A DNA stretch of 64,000 bases from Botryosphaeria dothidea (Eukaryota; Ascomycota; Dothideomycetes; Botryosphaeriales; Botryosphaeriaceae). The stretch covers positions 1,922,001 through 1,986,000 of the forward strand of contig WWBZ02000033.1 of assembly GCA_011503125.2 (NCBI GenBank), given 5' to 3'. A model generated the notes under the pieces. It was not told the origin of the DNA, did not search any database, and saw nothing but the letters and a program-made list of their open reading frames with translations. Of the stretch, positions 1-14,183 are shown piece after piece (the stretch's first letter is position 1; each line of letters opens with the position of its first letter). Made by a program: the position numbers and the translations under genes.

Positions 1-376
1 CATTGAGCCCCGATAAGGCTATGACACTACTGCCGCGTAAGAAAACGTAGCATCCCATTGGATTTTGCACTTACTCAAGCTCCCACTTGTCCGCAGGTGG
101 TGAGGAGAGGGGTGTGAAGTCAAAGAAATTAGTATCGAGGGACAGCGTGATATCTTCAACTGGGCGATCGACATCGTCTGTTGTCAAGGCTGCATCCGGG
201 ACAACGGAGAGCTCCAAAGTGGCAACCATCTCTTCCGGAATCAAGGGATCATCGGCGAGAGACTTGATATCAGCGTCCTGTCCGCAGTAGAACGCTTCTC
301 TTGTAAGCTGGCGGACACGTTCGGCATCCGAGCCTTGTGGAATTCCGCACAGCCGAAATGTCCGATATTGCTCCAT
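1..376 (-). CDS. 5' end of NLR/alpha-beta-hydrolase-like protein (partial)
   Basis: Only the N-terminus lies in the window. I place the ATG at 376 and exon 1 at 376..75. The frame stops at 71-73, but a perfect donor (GTAAGT) begins at 74 and an acceptor ends at 30, giving a 45-nt intron. Exon 2 (29..1) then continues in phase as WELDSVIALSGLN before leaving the window. An N-terminus of about 100 residues starting MEQYRTFRLCGIP, then a strand ending in a small-residue turn (VIALSGLN), recalls fungal NACHT/ANK or SERAC1-like proteins in which a hydrolase-like domain follows a short leader. That family link is by resemblance and no catalytic residue is visible. The gene is divergent from the HET gene across 339 bp. 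Confidence 0.5.
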
Positions 377-715
377 TACGACCACCTTTCACAGCCATAA
401 CCTTTCCTGACGCGGTTCCAATGGGCGGGTGTGAAGAGCAGTTGCTGCGCGAATGCGGAAAGTACGATAGAGGTTGTGCCTCGATGTTGGTTGAAGTAGC
501 GGAGAAGGCCGAGGAAACACATGCGAGACGCCTGTATGCAACGTCAGCACATATGCACCTGCGCCTCGCGCATGCAACCAATAGGGGGCTGATTTCGATG
601 AGTTGACAGAGTGGGGGCCAGGTCCGAATTTCAAAACAAACGGGATAATCTTGCAGAAACCATCCGCGCCGACACTGGAGCGCGAACCAACCTATTGTTC
701 CATGCTCCGCCTTAC
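377..715. other. Divergent intergenic region
   Basis: This gap lies between the two outward-facing genes at 376 and 716 and must hold both promoters. I see no TATA box or repeat, and the short frames inside are unconvincing. Confidence 0.5.
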
Positions 716-2792
716 ATGACAACGCTTACTGCCCATTCCTGTGCTGTCTGTAGCGAGCTAGCAGAGTTGACAAACAAAAACCAAACAGACTCGCTAGTGC
801 TTGTTCTTGAAGCTGCGGATCTGCATCATAACGTCAGACAAGGCTGCACATTCTGCCACCTTGTATATTGTGCCATCACCGCATTTGCGGGGAACCGAGG
901 CATTCCCGAGAATGGAGTCTATATCCAGCTGGGACACTATTGCTCGCCAAACTCCGCTGGCTCAGATGGTGACTCGGGCCGCTCACTTAAGCTCGAAACT
1001 TTTTTCGCAGACTACGATGGCTTGTCGCTGGAGATCTTTTGTTTGCAAGGTAAGTATACTGGGATGACAGCGCTGAAAACCGCTAACTATGACAGACTTT
1101 CCAACCATTTAGCCATCCATTGGGCCTGCGAGGAATGTTACCCACCATTTGTCTTCTGACCAATGCCAGCAGCTGGCCATTGAATGGTTGCAAGACTGCA
1201 AAGCAAACCATCCGCGGTGCCATTCGCCTCTCCCACAGCTACCAACAAGGGTTATCGATGTCGGATCAGAAAGCAAAACTCCATTTCTGCACGTCGCGAA
1301 TGGATATAATGTTGAATACGTTGCTCTGAGCCACCGCTGGGGCGGTGTAGCTCCGCTCAGAACATTTGCCTCTACCCTTCAAAAACGACTCGACGGTATC
1401 CCTTTGGACACACTCCCACCGACTTTCAGGGATGCCGTTATGATAACGAGGTTTCTCGGAATTCAATACCTCTGGATTGATAGTCTGTGCATCATCCAGG
1501 ACTCGGCGGAAGACTGGAATAGGGAGGCGGCAACTATGGGGTCCGTCTACTGCAACGCCACAGTCACAATCGCAGCGGACGGAGCGGCGAACGGCAAGGG
1601 CGGATGCTTCAGAGATCTGGCAGGTCATGGAAATACCCTTGCTCTTGATTGTACGGCACCTGATGGAACGCAGACGAAAGTCTTTGTCCGTCCTTGTGTG
1701 AGTTCGACCAACGAGGAGCTCCAATTCGACGAAATCTGTCACAGTTTCTCGCAACACGGCCCGCAGAGCAGCCTGGACAACAGAGCCTGGGTACTCCAAG
1801 AGAGGCTCCTATCCCGGCAAATCCTGCACTACACCAACCTCGAGCTTGCATGGGAGTGCGACATCACACATCACTGCGAATGCAGCCTCTCCACCAAAGC
1901 CAGCAACTTCCGGCACACCGTTCTGGCAGGGGATCTCAAGAAGACTCTTCAGCGCCCGCGCCAAGAGCATTCCAAAGACCTCGCTACGTCTCGAGAGAGC
2001 CCTTTCGACTGGGCGCTGATAGTACAAAACTTCACGGCGCGCTCCCTCACACAGCCGCGTGACCGTCTTCCAGCCCTATCTGGCATGGCCGAGCTGCGAA
2101 GCCTCCTGACCGGCGACGAGTACGTCTGCGGACTGTGGAAACGCAACATTTCCAAATGGCTGTGGTGGAAGCCCGCCGAAAGCAGCCACGAAAGCCGCCG
2201 ACTCGAGCCGTACTACGCGCCGACGTGGTCGTGGGCATCCGTTACCGGCAGCATCTGGTACCAGTCGAGCGCCTGGAACGGCGACGATGGCGTGGAGAGA
2301 TTCTCGTTGCTCCAGGATGTAAATATCGAGGTTGAGTCGGCAACATCGAGCAAATACGCAGCAGCCAAGAGTGGGTCTTTGGCAGTAACTGGAGGAGGCC
2401 TAACGCCGTGCCACGTCTCTTTCGGCTCTACACATGATCCGCGGCCACCTAAACGACCTGTGATGCCACTGAAACATCCGGAGCTGGGAGCAGTGGTTGA
2501 GAGCAAGACAGGGCAGCGGCGGATCATCACCTGGGAGCCGGATGTCTTTTTCGAGGAAGAGACGCCAGGATCTTCGTCTCATTTGGAAGTGGAGCATTGG
2601 TCATTCGAGATTGAAGATGGAAGTCGGTTATTTCTTTTCCCTACAATTAGACTTGTCGGAGTCCGCGGGCTCGTTTTAGAACCGGTTGTCGGGTCCGCTG
2701 GAGAGTACCGACGTGTGGGGTCATTTTGGGACAGTGCGGAAGAGTTCGGGGACTTACTTGAGCCTGATAAAGAGAAACTTGTGATAGTATAA
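716..2792 (+). pseudogene. HET-domain (heterokaryon incompatibility) protein with in-frame TAG
   Basis: Exon 1 is 716..1049 (ATG at 716), intron 1050..1095 (GTAAGT donor, GCTAAC branch, GACAG acceptor), exon 2 1096..2792, about 690 codons. The N-terminus has paired cysteines (CAVC, CTFC). The HET core is clear: YVALSHRWGG, then a block with LGIQYLWIDSLCI, and AWVLQERLLSRQ further on. HET proteins take part in non-self recognition and cell death after hyphal fusion. The only acceptor that restores the core frame leaves a TAG at 1110-1112, with family-like linker continuing past it (PSIGPARNV). Using the next acceptor (1112) shifts frame and ends at 1159. So the gene is either broken by one nonsense codon (CAG to TAG would explain it) or has an unusual splice. 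A shorter protein starting inside exon 2 is possible but would lose the N-terminal block. Confidence 0.75.
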
Positions 2793-3306
2793 AGCATGAG
2801 TGGATATGTGGATGTGTTTTTCTCAGATGTTTAGTCCTCGCAGTAAAAGAAAATCTCGGGTCTCAAAGATAAGTAGAATGGCACTTCATTCGAAATCTTT
2901 TCTCATGGAGCTGAAGAAGTCAAGCTTCTTGGTCTATAACTTATCAATCCCATAACCACTGTTTCCCTGATCGGTGAACTTGCCCTGTGAGCATGTCTGA
3001 TTCCCGATGCAAAGCCCTGCTCTCTCACTAGTTCACCTGGGGCGCTCACAGGCTCCATCACCCTGATTGCAGAAATCTCTATATTGTAAACCCTCAAAGA
3101 TTTTTCCAGTTCCCGTCGAGCGCCGAGTAAAATGCATGCTGGACTGGAAATGGTCCATTCCATCATCCAGTCAATTGGATCCAACCGGAAATCGTGCGCC
3201 ACGCCGAAACGAAATACTGATATAGCCATCCGGGTATTTCCGTCTTGTTCAATAACAAAAGAACCGAAGTCAGCTAAATGGCAACTTCGTGTGTCTCTGC
3301 ATCATT
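2793..3306. other. Convergent intergenic region
   Basis: This is 514 bp between the 3' ends of the HET gene and the PRP43 gene. It should hold two 3' UTRs, and I see no other gene. Confidence 0.5.
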
Positions 3307-5627
<2,321 letters not shown>

Positions 5628-6011
5628 GGCTTGGTGTCGCGTGCGGCGCAAGGAGCGGGGGAAGGAGGAGCGAGGGAGACGGCGGCCGTGGAGGGATCGT
5701 GGCAGTGGCGCTGGCTGTCCCGCTGGCTGCGCTCGGCGATGGTGTTTTGGGCCGCAAAATAATTCGCGGCGGGGCTTATGTCAGTGGCTCACCGCCCGCG
5801 CACGGATCGCCAGTCAGGGCTCGCCGTGTCTCCTCCGCGCGCCGCCAAAGGACGCGCCCGCCAGTCCCCGCCAGTCCCCGAGCGCGAAATTTCGGCCACA
5901 AGCATTGCGTGCGCGTTGAACCCAAGGCAGCCCGCGCAGCGCTTCTCAGCCGTGCTTTCTACTTCTCCGCTGTCGCTGCTGCTGCGCGACCAAGTTCATC
6001 CCCATTTTGCT
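5628..6011. promoter_or_regulatory. Bidirectional promoter region, prp43 / PRMT5
   Basis: These 384 bp separate the two start codons and are GC-rich, with no TATA box that I can see, as is common for housekeeping genes. A 10-bp direct repeat (gccagtcccc) lies at about 5860-5880. Both genes act on RNA-processing machinery, since PRMT5 methylates Sm proteins in animals, so co-expression is plausible but inferred. Confidence 0.6.
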
Positions 6012-8726
6012 ATGGAATCGCCCGCCAGCATGGAGGACCTGCCTATTTTCTATGTCGGCCACCATGAGACGCGCCGCAGCCATCCCGTCACCGAGTTGCT
6101 GCTGCATCAGGCCCAGGACCTCGGCGTGAGCCTACTCTCCGTATTTTGCAACCACAACCGCTAACTCTGCTCAGTATGACATGCTCACTGCCCCAATTAC
6201 TAACGAACATTTCCACAGCCGTGTTCTGAAACAGCTCTCCGAGCACTACGCCCAGCTTGAGGCCCAGCCTGCCGAAGACCTTCCATTGCCGCTGATCACG
6301 CCCCTCACTCCGGACGACACCATTCTGGCACCCGGCGACACCATCTCTCAGCTGCTCGCCCTTTCGAGCCCATGGATTGACCTTGCATCTCCTGATCCAG
6401 TCATTGCTCACGTGTCGCGTCAAGTCTTCACCCAAGAAGTTGCTTTCGCTTCCTTTTGCGGCGTAGGCAACATCATTGTTCAGGGTCCCAAGCTGCATCA
6501 TGGCGACCTTCATGGCACTGGCGTTTCGCAGTTTGCCCGCGCCATCTTAGAGGCTCTGGCCGTTGGTCCTTATATTAACATGGTCATTATGCTGCCCATG
6601 GTAGATGATTCAAATGTGGACTCCAGCGACGAGATGGGCAACCTTGCTCCATTTGCCCGCGAGCAGTATCTCAAGACGTCTGGCCGCAAGGAGAACAGAA
6701 TGCTCGATCTCTTCGGAACCTGGGATGCGTGGAATGTCATCAGGACCGTATGTAAATACAACTCGAGGCTGTCCGTAGGTAAGAATCAAAAGTTATCCAA
6801 TACATGTCTTTCACTCCTATCCCACCACCTGGCCAGAACGAGGTTTGCATCTGTGTCGCTTCTAGAACATTTCTTACTTTACTTGGTGGGCTACCCACGA
6901 TCTGCTGCTGATGTCTTTCATTTCAGCCTTGGCCCTGCCTCGCCAACTTCCTCCAATCTCTGTTCAGTCGAGATGGTTCTCAGAGCCTCTACGCCTGCTG
7001 TCAATCCCTGGGTCTGTCTTCCTCAAGAACAAGAAAGGCTACTCAGTTTTGTCCGTCTCTCATCAAGCCATTATCACCCGCTATACCCGCCTTCGCAACA
7101 CACCGTGGTTGCTGCTCTCAGATATTGGTGGTATACCCGGTGCGGACGATCCGGACGCCATTATGAGCATGACATCTGGCATGCTCTCTCCTGAAGCTGA
7201 CGCATTTTCTCCTGGCGTGGGTGCTTCCTCGGAGCCCACCCCTGCTGAAGCTGCCAAGGTTCCAGCTGGCAAACAGAAGCAACAGGCAGACCCTACCCCT
7301 CACCTCAGTTACATTCGCCATCTTCAGAAGAGCCAAGTTCCCAAGTCGCAGATCGAGCGCTTCGGCTCCGGCTACCAAGATTTCCTCCAAGCACCGCTGC
7401 AGCCTTTGGCCGACAACCTTGAGAGCATTACCTACGAAGTCTTTGAGAAAGACCCAGTCAAATACGAATGGTACGAGCGCGCTGTTGAGCAAGCCCTCTT
7501 GGACTGGGCAGCTCTGAATAAAAAGGGATCTGGCCCAGGCGGTACCGTTGTGGTCGCTGTTGCCGGAGCCGGTCGCGGCCCTCTCATTACTCGTTCCCTC
7601 AATGCCTCCCGCAATTCAGGGGTTAAGATAGACATGTGGGCCGTCGAGAAGAACCCGAACGCTTATGTTCTCTTGCAGCGTCACAACAGAGACTCTTGGG
7701 CCGGCCAGGTCACCGTGGTGAAATCCGACATGCGTTTCTGGAAAGGCCCTCACCGTCCTGACGGATCCCATGGCCACGTCGATATCCTAGTCTCTGAGCT
7801 CCTCGGCTCCTTTGCCGACAACGAGCTCTCTCCCGAATGCTTGGACGGCGTCCAGCACGTCCTCAACCCAACTCACGGCATCAGCATTCCTGCCAGCTAC
7901 ACCGCACACCTCACTCCCATCGCCGCTCCCAAGCTCCACGCCGACATCAGCAGCCGCACCCTCAGCGACCCCACCACTCCCGAGACTCCCCATGTCGTCA
8001 TGCTCCACCAAATTGACTATCTCTCCACCAATTCTTCCCCCTCATCAGCAACCCTCTCCTCCGCCTCCCCCGCCGCAAGCAGCTACGCCGCCGCCGCTAA
8101 AAATGGTACAAAAGCTTCCCCCGACACCAATTTCATTCCAGACATCCAGCTCGTCTGGGAATTCAAGCATCCTCTCCCGCCTGCCACCATCGCCCAAGCA
8201 CAACTCCGCCAAGGCGGCAGCGCAGCAGGTGGTGCTGGCGGCGCTACCGGCGGCGACGGCGCGAACGAGCACAACTACCGGTTCTCGTACATGACCTTCC
8301 GTTGCGCCAAGCGCGGCGTGTGTCATGGTCTGGGTGGCTACTTTGAGACCGTGCTGTATGAGTGTGAGGCCGAGGTCGGGAAATGGGGAAAGAAAGTTGA
8401 GCTGAGCACCAACCCGAATACGATTGATGAGAAGAGCAAGGATATGATTAGCTGGTTTCCGATCTATTTCCCGTTGAAGGTAAGGTTTCGCCGAATTCTT
8501 TTGAAATGTTGCGTGAATATTTTGCTTACTTTGTTTTTTCTTCTCGCAGGAACCAATCTACGTTCCTGATGACTCCGAGATTGCGGTCAGCATGTGGCGG
8601 CAGACGGATGACCGGAAGGTCTGGTATGAATGGCTGGTTGAGGCGTTCGTGGATGTTGGCGGGAGGAAACTGAGAGTTGCGGTGTCGGAACTGCATTCGA
8701 GCAAGAAGAATGGTTGTTTGATGTAG
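6012..8726 (+). CDS. skb1: Type II protein arginine N-methyltransferase PRMT5/Skb1
   Basis: Four exons: 6012..6125, 6175..6778, 6927..8479 and 8550..8726, giving 815 residues. Phases agree at every join, and the junctions read like the family (AQDLG-YDMLTAPITNEHF; NSRLSV-ALALPRQLP; YFPLK-EPIYVPDDSE). The N-terminal half is the TIM-barrel domain. The SAM site VAVAGAGRG lies near residue 450, followed by the acidic strand end of AVEKNPNAY and the double-glutamate loop SELLGSFADNE near 530. The C-terminal beta-barrel ends VWYEWLVEAFVDVGG. The enzyme symmetrically dimethylates arginines on histones and splicing proteins. A low-complexity Ala/Ser/Pro insert and a Gly-rich insert interrupt the beta-barrel (roughly residues 620-690), longer than in yeast Hsl7 or human PRMT5 as far as I recall. 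Confidence 0.94.
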
Positions 8727-9150
8727 AGGTTGGAACTTAAGAAGAGGATTGAGAGATAAGAGAAAATTTAAAAACGGGAATTCATTGTTGGATTTGGGTT
8801 GGAAATGTCTATCAAAAGTTTCAAAATGGGAGAATAATGATTAGTGGTTTTCTTGATCAAGTACGTTGATGTTTAGCTTTTTCATTGGGCGTTCCCCATG
8901 CCAGTATGTCTGTTTTTCTTGCCCAAGGTAGGGATAGACGTGTTTTTCGAGTGACAGTCATTTTTTTTTTTCTCTTTTAAGACCTCGTCAACTACTATGT
9001 GCAAGCCATATCTACTTCAAGCCCAAACTGTGACTTCAATGATCACGTTCTTCCATATTCTGTTCCTTGTTTCATCAGTCGCATTCCCCTCTACTCTGCT
9101 TGTGAGCTCTCAGATCACTACGTCTTAAATACAATTAAACTTGTATGTGC
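8727..9150. other. Convergent intergenic region
   Basis: This is 424 bp between the PRMT5 stop and the end of the first BTB gene. It is A/T-rich with a poly-T run near 8963 and no gene that I can support. Confidence 0.5.
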
Positions 9151-9997
9151 CTAGTTATCCGCACTGAATTCTTCCAAGACACCTTGCTGGTCCAAAATCC
9201 TCGTTCTCATTTCGTTGCGTCTCTTGACCTCTTCAGAAAGCAGAAACAACCCATGCGATGTCCATGCGTGACGCCCAATCTCCCGTGTAAATAATCCAGC
9301 TTCTCTTTTCAGCCTCATTAATACGCCTAAGCTCGCATTCCTCAGAGCCTCAGCCACGTCCTCTCTCACCCCTCCAGCAGTGCGTCGGAGCTGGTCACAG
9401 TCAGAGCAGCCTATGGTGATGCCCACCGCCACGTATCTCATGAGAGAGTCCTCGTTGGTGTGGTCAAAGACCCACTCAAGCGTCTCCACAGAGGGAATGC
9501 AAGCGATGCCGTCCCTCTTTGCAGGCTTCATGGATGACATCTCTTTTACCTGTTCGAGCAAGTAGTTCACGAAGTCGGTAATGAGCCACCTCTGGCCCAT
9601 ATCCCACAGCTTGAAAAGCTCGTCCAACGGATCGGGCATGCGTCGACCGGATTTTTTCCCGAGAGCCCAGACGTCGAGCCGGTTAATGCGTCCGGTGTAG
9701 AACCATTCGATCAGTCCCAAGACCACCGTTCTGCCCTCTTCGGATAGGTCAATCTCTGCAGTAGAAAAACCTGCCCAGGGGCCTTCGATCTTGCTGCGAA
9801 AGGCCGGGCTGTGGTAGGTGAGCAGGTCCTTGTGGACGTAGAGGCGTTCTTCAGAAGGCTGCTTTTGTACGATCAAGGGAATAGTCGGACCTGTAAGGGA
9901 GCTGCATTTAAATGCATTAGCAACGCTCGGGTTTGAAATAGAGATTGTTTTCTACCTACTACGGGTCAGGGATGGCCGGGTTCACTGCGGTGGGCAT
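9151..9997 (-). CDS. BTB/POZ-domain protein 1
   Basis: Exon 1 is 9997..9963, with the ATG in a strong context (CCACCATGCCC); intron 9962..9902 (61 nt) with a GCTAATG branch; exon 2 9901..9151; 261 residues. The first small exon encodes MPTAVNPAIPD. The BTB core follows: LYVHKDLLTYHSPAFRSKI, an acidic strand, LIEWFYTGRI, then a helical tail (FKLWDMGQRWLITDFVNYL). Such stand-alone BTB proteins are common and numerous in filamentous fungi. They may bind Cul3 or oligomerise, but no extra domain reveals a target. It runs opposite to the four BTB genes that follow and is more divergent than they are from each other. Confidence 0.82.
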
Positions 9998-10952
9998 GGT
10001 GGATGTGTTCTTGATGACACGGTTAGTGGATGGAAATGTGCTGCCGTGAAATAAGAGTATGCTCAAATGAAGAATCCGGATGTTTTTATCGTACTGTCTT
10101 GGTAGGTGTTCCATGTCCTCGATTGGCATGCAAACAGTGGTCCTGCTCGGATAGTAATTATGATGACAGACCAAATGACCCCAAGTTTGTGGCAATTTAG
10201 GTGTTTCTCCTGATCCCACAACAGTGACCTTCCATTGATCACTCATAAATCAAACACAAGATGTCAATTGCAGCTAATCACAAGGCAGCTTCGGCGACGT
10301 GATATTTGCAAAGCCGTGATTCAGGTATTTTTATCCAGGTGCCAGTGTTCAAAGTGAAAAACATCGGAAGCAATACTTCTTTGGAGTTTTGATTTCCACA
10401 CAGGATGTTTGTTGATCAGGAGGAAGTTGATAGATGAAATATTAAGTCACAGCCAACTTGACAAATATACATGTGAGCTCGTCCAGCGAGGGCACACCAC
10501 CTGTTATACAGATATGAGTGTTTTTCGATCACAGCAGGCGACTATGCTGACGGATCTCTTCCCTTTGGCAAGCCGCGTTGGGTAGTAATCCTCTTCCAAA
10601 CGTCATCTGAACTTTGAAAATCAAGCTTAACACCCATACACTGTCCAGCTCAAAGTATCATAAGTTGCCGCACGGTCTGCAATTTACTAACATTTTTAGT
10701 GCGCGTGACAAATTGTGCACGTGTGGGTATCAGTGTATATGGTACTTATAAACCTACCTTTCCAGCCACACTTCTACCATCAATCAGTGCTGCTCGATAC
10801 CAAGACTAGACTGAAACTTACATTTACCTCTACAGCCAATCTACACACTTCGTATACCTACTACACCTCCGAAATATTATAAAGACTCTTTACACCATCG
10901 AAGGATTTCAAGAATTTTTTGAACGTCCTATATCGCCTCAGCTTCGACCAAG
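9998..10952. other. Divergent intergenic region of BTB cluster
   Basis: This is 955 bp between two BTB genes transcribed outward. A TATA-like stretch (ttataaacc, about 10746) sits about 200 bp before the plus-strand ATG, followed by a CA-rich leader. I see no further coding region. Confidence 0.5.
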
Positions 10953-11893
10953 ATGGCAGCTCCGGCCGCAAAGTAAGATACCTCTATCACTATTTATACC
11001 TACATCCAAAGGCCGTCTATTAATGTTATTCCAGACTCCTCCTCAGCCCCACCATCGTTGTGGAAGTACGCCTTCCTCCCTCCGAGTTCATCGTACATGA
11101 AGCTCTTATCACCAACCAAAGCGGCTTCTTCAGAGGTGCTATGAGAGGGTACTTCAAGGAGTCCAAGGAAAGAAAAGTCTCGCTCTCCGAAGACGACCCT
11201 GATCTCTTTCTGCGCCTCGTATGTTGGCTGTACACTGGCCAGGTAGATGCTCGCAATGGCAGCGTCATTACTGTTGATGAGGAAGTCGAGGAGGCTCCCG
11301 ATGATGACCAAGAACTGGATGGGCCTAACCACTCAGAGGGAGAAGATGACGACAACTTGTCACTGGGATCTAGAGCTCCCTCGCCGTCTTCCGAGAACAA
11401 CGAGCTGCCTAATCGCGGCGCGAATACCCTCTTCCGGCTCTGGATTCTGGCCGACAAACTCTGCATGCCCAAGCTCCAGAACGCTGTTGCCCACAAGATC
11501 GTCGACGTTACATCAAGCGGCCTCACACATCGCCAGACCTTTCCGGACAGCGAAACCACCAACTTCGTTTACGATAACACCCTAGAAACGTCTCCATTGC
11601 GGTCTCTGGACATCGGCACGATGTTGCTTACTTGTGGTGAGCTCAAGGTGGACGATTGGATCGACGAGCTCTCAGTCGAGGTATTGCAGGACCTCTCATG
11701 GTCCGCCATCACCTACTGGTAGCAAGAGACCCGTAACTATAACCCGAAATACACGCACATCGCGAAGGCACGACACTGCTATGATGTCTCTCCGGGGTTG
11801 GCCGACCCACCGCTTGAGATACCACCGTGCCGTGGTCAGTGCCATTGCGCAAATGATCGGCAAGGAGTTAGCGGCGGGTCGTGGGGAAACTAG
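10953..11893 (+). CDS. BTB/POZ-domain protein 2, probably cut short by TAG at 11720
   Basis: Exon 1 is 10953..10972 (20 nt, MAAPAAK), intron 10973..11034, exon 2 from 11035. The first stop is TAG at 11720-11722, giving 235 residues. The BTB core reads FIVHEALITNQSGFFRGAM, then LVCWLYTGQVD, then an acidic low-complexity insert (about residues 90-130), then FRLWILADKLCMPKLQNAV. Beyond the stop the same frame stays open for 56 codons to 11893 and resembles the tail of the paralogue at 16251 (aromatic residue, basic stretch, Tyr-Asp-Val, Pro-rich end). I therefore extend the feature to 11893 and treat the inner TAG as a likely nonsense change. If the TAG is the true stop, the gene ends at 11722. 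Confidence 0.78.
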
Positions 11894-12542
11894 TATTTCA
11901 GTTGAGATAATACAAGTTTTTAGGCTCTCATGATATCCGGCGGTGCGGGTTTATGGATTTCTAATAAGGCCTACGCTTCTATCTGGCACTAGCGGGAAAG
12001 ACACTTTGAAAATGGTATTCCGACAGGGAAAGGATAGCTGAACAGATGGAATTAAATATTTGACTGATCAGACTGAAAATTTTCATGATGGTTTCAAAGT
12101 TATGCGAGACGAGTGATCAAAAGTGGAAAGTCAGTACCACCTGCCGTGCGCCTTTCTGAAGCCCGAAGCCTCATTCGCACCTTCACCCCTGGGCCAATGC
12201 CGCAGTTGACCCGGCAGGCGCTTATTTGAATCTACCCTCTGGGTCATTCCTACCACTGTTCCAACTCCGACCTGACACCGTCCAAGGGCGACGTGGGCGA
12301 GCACTTCGTTCATCTTTCCGAAGTTCCACCACCTCGCAACTCATTCCAGACGAGGTCGCACGCCGGGCCGTCCGCTGCAACTTCACGTCCACCACCTCAC
12401 CTTGCACTCCCTCCGCTGGCCCCTACCCTACGTCCGGAGACCAACAGGTGCCATCAATTGGGATCGGAAGCACACGAGCCTCGATATCCAAGCTTAGCCC
12501 GCTTCACTTTGGATCCTCGCAGTTGACTCTGCCGACTTCACG
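11894..12542. other. Intergenic region within BTB cluster
   Basis: About 650 bp. The last 300 bp are C/A-rich, like a fungal leader. No gene supported. Confidence 0.45.
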
Positions 12543-13360
12543 ATGCTGGCTCCAGACGTTGAGTAAGCCAATCTTCACTATAGTCTATTGCTGCAGCACA
12601 TACACTTACTTACATGCCAAGGCTTCTTTTGGGTCCCTCAATTGCAGTGGAAGTTGGAACGCCGCCCACTGAGTTTGCAGTCCACGAGGCCCTTATCACG
12701 ACCTATAGCGGCTTCTTCAAGGGCACTATGGACGGTTATTTTGAGGATTCGAAGACGCGCAAGGTCCATTTGAATGAAGACAGTCCTGATCTGTTTCTGC
12801 GTCTGATCAAGTGGCTCTACACCGGAGAGGTGGATATGCGTGAGCACATGACCATCGGCGATGGAGAAGAAGTTCACGAGAATGTTCATGGCGAGCCAGT
12901 AAATTCTGAGAGCGATTACGACGCCTCTAAAGCGTCAGATGCAGATGAGGCTAATGGCTGGGGCGCGCCGATGCGGTTGAAAACTTCTTTCACCATCGAT
13001 GAGCTCTTCAAGCTTTGGATTCTCGGTGACAAGCTGCAGATGCCAGAGCTCCAGAACGACGTGGCTCACTCTCTTATCAAGTTTACCGCTGATAACATGT
13101 TCAACTGCACGGCGCCAAGCAATGAGACCCTGGCATACGTCTACGAGTACACGATAAAGACCTCACCTATACGCTTGCTAGCTATCAACGTCTTCCTTTT
13201 CGTGTGCTGAAGTGATCTTAGCTTGGACGAATCATCGACGAAGACACTCTCGTCGGAGATCCTAGAGGATATCACACAACGAAGTTTCGATCTCTGGCGG
13301 AACGACACTCGGTCACCGTCTTCCAGCATTCTCGGAAGAAACCAGTCCTATGTCGTTTAG
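12543..13360 (+). pseudogene. BTB/POZ-domain protein 3 with in-frame TGA at 13208
   Basis: Exon 1 is 12543..12562 (20 nt, MLAPDVE), intron 12563..12621, exon 2 from 12622. The core reads FAVHEALITTYSGFFKGTM, then LIKWLYTGEVD, an acidic insert, then FKLWILGDKLQMPELQNDV. Translation stops at TGA 13208-13210 (215 residues counted from splice). The same frame then continues for 49 codons (SDLSLDESSTKTLSSEILED, then Asp-Leu-Trp) to TAG at 13358-13360. That continuation lines up with LEESLQHLSDEIVRDI in the paralogue at 16251, so the TGA probably interrupts an older, longer gene. No intron of plausible size could remove the stop. Confidence 0.72.
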
Positions 13361-14183
13361 CTGATGGGGTCCTCCATTTCGTGGAAATCATATTGGACGT
13401 CCCGTTCATGAGCTTCCAGGTTCTTGAATGTGCACGATAACCAAATCTCTCTATTATTGGGTATACAATCAATTATGTTTTCGAGATAATTTAAGACTAA
13501 CAGAGAATTTTAGGTAGAATACGACCTTACGAGTGGTTAATAGACTCATTGGTAGTGCGTCACGGAAGATGACTGCGTTCATCAAATCAGTTTGCTAGTC
13601 CACACACGGACAATCATTCCAATACAGAGGTACAAGGACACAAGGCGGAAAATTGTCTTTAAATAGATGGCTGGAACAGTTGAGTATTAGGTTTCATGGC
13701 AGTTCACACAAAAACGGGCTCAGCGGCAATGGAAATGCCCGGAAACGATGAAGACATTCATGGTGGTGGTTTTGGTTTCTTAAAAAAAAAGGTTCTTTGT
13801 CTTCTATTAGGCCCCGGATCAACCCACATGGAAGTCAGGATCGGAAATCACAAAGATTATCCGGATTGATGATGGCTCAAACACCATTCGGGAGCATAGT
13901 CCATAGCCCGTGACTGAACGAACAACTTTTGATAGAAACGGCACGTGTCGAGGTAAGGCCTGCTTTGACTTCCCCGTGCGACCAACGGAAGCACCGCACG
14001 TGCCGAAATGAATCTGTCGGGCAGGCAAGCCTATTTCAAGCCTGCTATCCAGACTGACACGCCTAATCTTCCACACCTCAGCCCAGCTGCAAAGCATGCT
14101 TCAGCGGCTGCATCGCGGCGCAAATTCACATCAAAGCACTTGCCTCATCCAACCGCTCTTGATGGCCCGTCAGCGAGTTCATC
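13361..14183. other. Intergenic region within BTB cluster
   Basis: About 820 bp including an A-run near 13782. No gene that I can support. Confidence 0.45.
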
